From assembly GCA_026075535.2 (NCBI GenBank), contig AP026541.1:7440001-7504000 (forward strand): a stretch of 64,000 nt of DNA, written 5' to 3'. How positions within the stretch are numbered: the stretch's first letter is position 1; each line of letters opens with the position of its first letter. Of the stretch, positions 57,853-64,000 are shown piece after piece. Under the pieces are notes generated by a model, which saw only the letters and a list, made by a program, of their open reading frames with translations, had not been told where the DNA came from and ran no database searches. Source of the DNA: Tricholoma matsutake. Taxonomy: Eukaryota; Basidiomycota; Agaricomycetes; Agaricales; Tricholomataceae. The position numbers were made by a program, and so were the translations under genes.

Positions 57853-59898
57853 AGAACAGCGGCCTGATACAATGCCAGTCACCGCTGTAGTCTCCCTAGG
57901 GTCTGTACTCTTAGCTACCATGAATAGACAATCTATGTGCCTGTCTATTCAGGTAGCTGAGTCAGACAATGGGAAAGACGCTGCAACAAATGCGCTCCTC
58001 GACTCTGGAGCAGGAGGAGTCTTTATCAACTCAAAATTTGTCGAACGAGAAGGGATCAAGACATATCCCTTAGGCCGCACCATCCGGGCCACAAACGTAG
58101 ATGGAACCCTGAATAGGCAGGGAACGATCACCAGATGCATGAAAGGGAGGCTCCACATCAACGGGAGGAGCTACCCAATGGAATACCTAGTTGCCGGACT
58201 AGGCAAAGAATTGGTAATCCTGGGCCTGCCATGGCTGCGGGAGATAAACCCGATCATCGACTGGAAGAAGGGAACCTTTGAGTTCCGAGATGAAGAACAA
58301 TGGGCTCAAATCCAACGAATCTTGGAGAAGACAAGAAGAGCCAAATGAGCCCTCCTGAACACCCTAAAACTCCCAAGGGTCGACACTGAAAGGGAAGCAC
58401 CCAATGACAGAATGGCATGAATTCGACGCATCGTAGCCAAGACAAGACAGAGGCTCTCTGAAGAGAAAGAGAGGAGCCTTGCCTGAGCCAGATTGGCTGT
58501 GGCAAAAACCAGAGAAAGACTCTCCGAAGAGAAGGAGAGAAACCTTGCCTGAGCCCGACTGGCCATGGCAAAAACAAAGGAAAGGCTTTCTGAGAAGAAA
58601 GTGAAGGAGCTGAATTCAGTCCAGAAAGCCATTGCAAGGACCAGGACCAAGGACACTCCTAAAGAAGGTAGGAATCTCAAAGCAGCAAGACATGCCATCG
58701 CCAAGACCCGAGAAAACCAGAAGAAAGAACAACTGGAGAAGGGCAAAAACAACAAATGCGACAGGACACGGCGAATCGTGCAAAAGATGAAGGAATTGCT
58801 AACCTCCACAGGGGAGGAAAACACTGGCAAAAGGAACGTGAAAACGACACCACAAAACAGGACAAATGACCCTCGACAAAGGACTACCCTGACCCATGAT
58901 TATAGGACCCCAGATCACAGTACCATCAACGCTGAAGTACCTATGCCCAGGGAGACCTCCCCTCAAGTGAAGGTCAAAGAGGTACCTGATGAGGAACTAC
59001 TGGCAGATACCAGCATGGAAATATGAGCAATGGGAGAAACCCATGAACAAGATGCAACAGACCTCCTGATTGCATATGTACGAGGAGAACTGGTCATTGG
59101 CATATTCAAACCACCAGAAGAACCACCCCTGACCAAGGAACACCGAGGACCGACCCATACATACATACGGAAAACAAACACAATCTCCAGGATTACAAAA
59201 GCCAAGGACTCCCCATGATATACATTCTCAAACAGCGCATGGATCAGAGCAAAGACATCCATTTCCCAGCGACTTGCGCATGAGCAAGATGAGGGGAGGG
59301 AGGCCAGCAAACAGACCCTGAATGACTTACTGCCACCGGAATACCAGAAATACAGACAGGTATTTGAAAAGGCCACATCTGAACAATTCCCAGAATCAAG
59401 ACCGTGGGATCATGCAATTGACTTGAACGAAGGCTTTGTACCGAAGGATTGCAAAGTCTACCCACTGACACTGAAAGAGCAAGAGAAACTCAATGAGTTT
59501 CTCGACGAAAACCTGGAAAAAGGATACATCTGACCGTCAAAATTGCCCATGGCATCCCCATTCTTCTTTGTGTCAAAGAAGGACTCTGATGCTCTGCGAC
59601 CTTGCCAAGACTATCGCTATCTGAATGAAGGAATGATCCGGAACAACTACCCCCTGCCACTGATTGGAGACCTCTTGGACAAGCTGAAGGGAGCAAGATT
59701 TTTCACAAAGCTTGATATTCGATGGGGATATCATAACATATGGATAAAGAAAGGAGACAAGTGGAAGGCAGCATTCAAGACCAACCGAGGGCTATTCAAG
59801 CCAATGGTGATGTTCTTTGGGCTGTGCAACTCACCGGCAACATTCCAGGCCATGATGAACGATCTCTTCCAAGACATGTTAGATGAAGGATGGCTCAT
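57818..59898 (+). pseudogene. F pol: protease, charged linker, RT N-terminal half
   Basis: Protease motif LLDSGAGGVFINSKFV (about 57998) and LGLPWLREINPIIDW, a long highly charged helical linker (58380-58800), then [83 protein letters not shown]. It stops before the YxDD catalytic loop, where the 3' LTR begins at 59899. TGA codons at 58346, 58418, 58484, 58550, 59024 and 59532 mostly fit CGA decay. RNase H, integrase and any chromodomain are missing. Confidence 0.87.
58434..58640 (+). repeat. Tandem charged-helix repeat in F pol
   Basis: Three clear units of 22 codons (66 bp) reading RLAVAKTRERLSEEKER with small changes, plus weaker copies downstream (AIARTRTKD, AIAKTRENQ). The repeat lies between protease and RT and predicts a single charged helix or coiled coil. 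Confidence 0.85.
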
Positions 59899-60657
59899 TG
59901 TTACAACTTTCCTTGTAACTCATGGAACCCGATGCACCCGACAATCCCCTCCAGAGGGGAGGCACCCCTTGACTCATGCCTGTGGCATGCCCTTGACACC
60001 AGAAGAACCTACAATGCATGCCAACAGCATGCATTTGATCCCCTTCCCGTGGAAGGCACCCTTGATGCATGGTGACTCCATGCACCCGAACCTGCTCCCA
60101 CACATGCTGTGATACAACAGCCCCTTGACATGAGGTCTGTGACTGAGGACTCTCACGATCGACATGCTGCGCTGCAGCATGTCCTTGACATCGGATCCTT
60201 GACATCGGATCCGTAACATCGGACACCTCATGCTAGGCATGAGGCTTACCTCTTATTGTTCTTTGACATGCTGCGCCACAGCACTCCATGACATCGGATG
60301 CCTCATGTGAGGCATGAGGCCTATTGTTTCTATTATTGCTTGATACGCATCTACCTTTCTGATTGGACCATAGGGACCTCCCTTCTAGTATAAGTACTGC
60401 GACTTGTAGTAGGGATGTCCTTAGTTTAGATCTATGCATTCTACAGCCTTAACTTGCAATTCACGAACTTACTCGAAACCACTAAGGAAGCCCCTTAGTG
60501 CATGAACCTGAACGACTCTATGCAGAAGCCCTGCTAGAGTGCACTACCTATCTTACATTGGATGCTCCAAGTAAGACTAGTGCCGAACAACTTGTCGAGG
60601 AAGCACCTCGTCAAATGACATCGACTAGATCGAGTGGTTGAGGCTTCACCCTTAACA
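59899..60657 (+). repeat. F 3' LTR
   Basis: 759 bp; about 95 bp longer than the other copies because a CATGACATCGGATGCCTCATG-region segment is partly duplicated (about 60170-60310). The right flank GTTGG matches the left flank of F. Confidence 0.9.
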
Positions 60658-62133
60658 GTTGGTGCAGGATGCACCACTGGGGCTGGAATAAAAATTGAAG
60701 GCTGCATCGAAGAGATTCAGACTGGGTGACTGTTTTCCATGTATGATCAAGCACTTCAGAGTGCGAGTAGCTCTTGTTCTATCATTGTGATACGATCTTC
60801 GGCTGAGGTGTTTGTGTTTGTGATCTGATAGCTATCTCTGGGTATGACTGTGGGAGCTGGTGAAGATGCAAAATTATACATGAGAACTGGAATGATGGGG
60901 ACTTCATGGTTTTGATGAATCAACCAGGGATGTTTCGAGGAGTAAACTGTCCATTAGGAAGTACTACCTTGCCATCAGCATTCTTCTTGCACTTTCCTTC
61001 ACTGATGTATGCCTGACAAACTAAGCAATCATTGATAAAGGCCACAAAAAATACAAAGTAAGTTTTTGAGCTGTTCCTGGCAAAATATCGGATTGGGATG
61101 AGGTGCATTGTTAGAGTTCAAACCTGCTAAAATGGTGATGAGAACTTTTTGAAAATTGTGGATAAATCTTCGGTCTCAATTTGTGGAGCTGCGGCAAAAG
61201 TCATAGATATCGAAGTAGAGTTTGAAGTAGAGTTTGAAACTTTTGAAGTGTTCATGTTTGTATGTGAATTAGATGTTCCCGCTAACATGAATTTTGCAGT
61301 GTCGTGGATGTTGCTAAGTTTGTAGGGATCATCTGGGTAATGGTCAGGAAATTTGAGTTTGAGACGTTGTGCAATTTGTGTCCATAATCCTGGTTGAAAG
61401 CCGCGAACAAAAGCCCTGCTTTGTTCAGCATCTGAGAGTCAGTTTTTAGAGTGGAGGAATTTCATGATATTATAGAACGATCAAAAATACAACCCTAAAT
61501 CTTGTGCATCATGGATACCAACATGAAGTTGTTCTCCAACAAATTTGTCTGTGTCCGAAATTGACCATTTGTGTTCATCTTCAGATCCGGGATAGAGCTT
61601 GTGGACTGCTAAGCGAAAGCTGTTGAATGAACTTCCAGCTAAACATTTGGGGATGGATTCCCAAAGTTTGGAGGTGTCAATGTCAACATAGTGGCAGGCA
61701 TGCTTCTTCATTACTTCTGAATTGGTAATACCACATGCTGCAAACAGCAGTTTGAGCTCGCTAAAATATCTTCAAAGTTCTCGAGGCTGATTCGGATCGG
61801 ATTTTGGAGCAGTTGAATGACCACGTGCTGGCATAGTTTGGTTCATTACTGTAGCCATGAAAATAATGGGGATTGGGGTCAGTGTTAGAACTTGGATAAT
61901 AGAAGGGGGTGGTGGTGAAGTTGATAGAGCAATGTGCAAAGATGATGATGGTGATTTTGAAGATGAAGGGAAAAAATGATGATGGGTGGATTCTTCTTCT
62001 GGTACTATTAGGATATCTTTGGATAGTTCGAGAGATTCAAAGGCATAGTGAGTGTCAATGCAAAGTTTTCTAGTTTGTGATGGCTGAAGCTGAGGAATTT
62101 TGAGAGGGGTTAGGCGATGAAATAATTCAGAAA
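60658..62133 (-). pseudogene. N7 gag
   Basis: Frame opens near the primer site (RGVSELFHRL), then CIDTHYAFESLELSKDIL, a Ser-rich part, MPARGHSTAPKSD, KKHACHYVDIDTSKLWESIP and LYPGSEDEHKWSISDTD. The zinc knuckle is mostly lost (INDCLVCQAYISEGKC, about 61025), then GKVVLPNGQFTPRNIPG. Frame breaks near 61140 and several stops. Cut at 60658 by F. Confidence 0.82.
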
Positions 62134-62152
62134 CCCCTCGCGGTGGGCTCCA
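62131..62152 (-). other. N7 primer binding site
   Basis: Minus strand TGGAGCCCACCGCGAGGGG, three bases from the LTR border. Confidence 0.82.
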
Positions 62153-62155
62153 AAA

Positions 62156-63158
62156 TGATGATGCTCAACCCAGAAACTCAACCAAAGCAACCCAAACTGG
62201 TCTTAGGAGATATAACACAAGTCAGAGAAAGGGTGCGAGGTGGTACCAAATATCACCATGCTAACCAAAAGTCAGTGGATGTAGTGCAAAGTGTTGCAAA
62301 GTCATGCAAAGCCCTGCAAAGTAGTATGAAACACTACAAAGTGTTTCAAAGCGATACAAAAGAATTAGAGGTGGTGTAAAAGAATTCAAACAAATTTGAA
62401 ATAGTTTCAAGAGGTTTGTGAGATGATAGACAATGTTGAATGACAATTACAATAGACAATGATGATGTGCAATGAATACAATAGACAATTGACGATAGTT
62501 TTGAGATGCAAAGTAGTGGAACAAAGAAGTTTGCGGAAGACTGCAGAGCTTCGGACTAAGACTGAGCTAAGACTCTAGAGCTGAACTCTTAAATCTGATG
62601 ATATACGATAGGGGAAGACAATTTCTTGTTGAGACAGGTAGATAGTACAGGTTATATATGTTTTAAAGAGATAGTACTGGAAAAGGAAAAAAGGCCACGA
62701 GGCAAACATGAGGCAGACATAAGGCAGTAAATATAGGGTCTAAATCACAAAGTAAATGAGAAATGATGGAAAAGAAAACATGCAAAGTCATAATATATCA
62801 AAGGTACTTGTCCTATTGTTCCAATAAATCAAAGAAATATCAGAAAACATTGCAATGTGTCCTAAAAAGTGAAATGTCTTGTCTCCTCATGTCTGGTTTG
62901 CTCATTATGTGATGTGGCAATGTGTAGCAAGTGTGGAATGTGTGTCCAAAGGTCTGTGCAACAGGGGTACAGTGGCTGGAGGCACTATAAGTGCTGTGAA
63001 GTAGTTTGAAGAATTTTGGAGCATCATGGAGCATTTCAGAGACATTTTGCAACTTCATAGAACTTTGCACATGTTCGTAGAAATTCGTAGTGTTGGGGGG
63101 GATGTGTCGGAGTGTGTGGGAACATTTCCAGAGCTTGGAGGATGAGGTGGACCTATCA
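62156..63158 (-). repeat. N7 5' LTR
   Basis: 1003 bp, TGATGATGCTC...GGTGGACCTATCA on the + strand. Contains AAAGTGTTGCAAAG-like short repeats (62280-62360). Confidence 0.92.
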
Positions 63159-64000
63159 GCATGGGTAGGGTGTAGCACGGGTGTGAGTAAACCTGCAGTG
63201 TTTAGGTCACAGGGTATACAGGTACAGGTATGGTACCTGAAATCCTCAACCTGTGTCATACTGCACCCATCCACATGGTGTTGCAGGTTTTCATGGGTAT
63301 TGTTCAGTTGGGCCCACCCAGCCAATTAATTTACTTAATTTATTTATGTCAATCTTCATTTGTTGTGCAGTGCTCAGTACGGCCAATACAACGTGAAGTT
63401 GAGACTATGGAATGTGACTGACAACAATGATTGAACTCATTATCACTACACCTCACACTTCACAAGCTTCACAGTAGGCAACCTTTTAAAAGGTAAGTTC
63501 TTTTTCCTTTTCTTTGTCTTTTCACTACTGATGATCTGCTTTCTAGATCATAACTTGTATTCTCACCATGACAAGCTCCCCATCAAAATTGCTGGTAAGT
63601 TTATTTTTTCTTTCTGTAAAACCAAACTAAACTACAAAATGTTCTTCTTTCTAGGTCACAGTGTTTTCAGCTCGACAATGACTGGCAGATGCAATGCCAC
63701 CCTCCTCTCCATCCAAATGGGATGTGAGGATTTCGTTATGGAGATGGCAGACAAAAATGATGACAAAAATGATGGGGAGGACAACAACAACGATGGGGAC
63801 GGGATGGGTGTCCAAGGGAGGCCCAAACAACACATAGATACACGTCATTTGGGGCCTGGTAAGTTTTTTTATGTTCCTTCCTTGTTTTCCCCCATTCAAC
63901 TGAGTTCTATTCTCATTATCTACAGGTGTTATCTTACAACAACATGATGACCCGAACTACACAACCCATGCCCATCCACCCTCCCTATCCAAATGGGATG
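63159..64000. other. hAT-like element start, cut by N7 and by the window edge
   Basis: GCATGGGTAGGG at the N7 border resembles the inner part of the hAT-like element 1 end, and GGTACAGGTATGG with GGTTTTCATGGGTATTG resembles its subterminal region. CATCCAAATGGGATGTGAGG (about 63709) is also found in element 3 (about 27702). Short exon-like stretches with GTAAGT/TAG borders occur, but I cannot name a product. Confidence 0.5.

Larger units (their letters stand above)
45279..60657 (+). mobile_element. Gypsy element F (Tf1-like self-priming type), host of N6
   Basis: LTRs of the form TGTTACAA...TAACA, flanked by perfect 5-bp repeats GTTGG (45274-45278 and 60658-60662). The body encodes gag, protease and the first half of RT; the rest of pol is missing and the RT runs straight into the 3' LTR. 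N6 (46137-56829) interrupts the start of gag, with TSD flanks ACAG and ACGG; removing it restores the frame WFYGSTDQQRGD. Confidence 0.9.
43751..63158 (-). mobile_element. Gypsy element N7, internally deleted, host of F
   Basis: Minus-strand N-family element: 5' LTR 62156-63158, gag, part of protease, polypurine tract and a truncated 3' LTR. RT, RNase H, integrase and the accessory gene are missing: the protease region runs almost straight into the hairpin. Gypsy F (45279-60657) is inserted between gag and protease with duplication GTTGG. Confidence 0.88.

Noticed and set aside
58254..58830. Long minus-strand open frames over F pol
   Set aside because: They mirror the charged repeat on the coding strand and show no domain of their own.
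63159..63162. GCAT flank of N7 as a sixth NCGN target
   Set aside because: The other flank is lost, and the sequence may be an original GGCATGG of a hAT-like end. It is only compatible, not evidence. The same holds for the single CTGG flank of N1 at 21259.

Overview
The window looks like repeat-dense nuclear DNA from a filamentous basidiomycete, probably an Agaricomycete. The support is short (about 45-70 bp) GT-AG introns, a Crypton-type tyrosine recombinase with Ndc10-like and GCR1_C-like domains, an XPG/FEN-like PIN nuclease, several Ty3/gypsy families, and hAT-type elements with 8-bp target duplications. I see no tRNA, rRNA or CRISPR. No gene is clearly intact: almost everything is a transposable element or gene remnant, with TGA stops where CGA is expected.

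Layout. 396-3229: Crypton-like recombinase pseudogene. 3496-5381: XPG-like nuclease pseudogene, same strand. 5382-6644: non-coding repeats. 6645-25745: a nest on the + strand, chromodomain gypsy B holding truncated gypsy N1 (6645-21258), which holds nearly full-length gypsy N2 (10555-20513); solo LTR N3 (23010-24478) sits in the B integrase. 25754-26940: non-autonomous hAT-like element. 27034-30120: a second hAT-like element with a third, related copy inside it (27134-28682). 30371-30596 and 43521-43659: halves of a coiled-coil gene split by gypsy M (30594-43520, minus), which itself carries solo LTRs N4 and N5 and an internal inversion. 43751-63158: a four-level nest, gypsy N7 (minus) holding gypsy F (plus), holding gypsy N6 (minus), holding a solo F-type LTR. 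63159-64000: start of another hAT-like element.

How the parts work together. N1, N2, N6, N7, M and the solo LTRs N3-N5 belong to one group of gypsy elements, here called the N/M group. Their shared design is: LTR of the form TGATAGG...ATCATCA, a tRNA-type primer site TGGAGCCCACC(A/G)CGAGG, gag fused to an aspartic protease, then RT-RNase H-integrase in the -1 frame, then an antisense spliced accessory gene with a Zn2Cys6-like cysteine cluster, then a conserved hairpin next to the polypurine tract, then the 3' LTR. A second copy of the polypurine tract lies inside pol. Element F differs: 5-bp target duplications and a Tf1-like self-priming arrangement.

Main results of the hunt: (1) every N-family insertion with both flanks readable has a 4-bp target duplication that reconstructs to NCGN, and four of the five give an intact reading frame when the insert is removed; (2) the antisense zinc-cluster accessory gene is present in four gypsy copies; (3) a hairpin with compensatory changes precedes the polypurine tract; (4) F carries a 12-nt self-priming match; (5) CpG-to-TpG/CpA decay explains most stops and LTR differences. 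Whether any of these is already published cannot be settled here.
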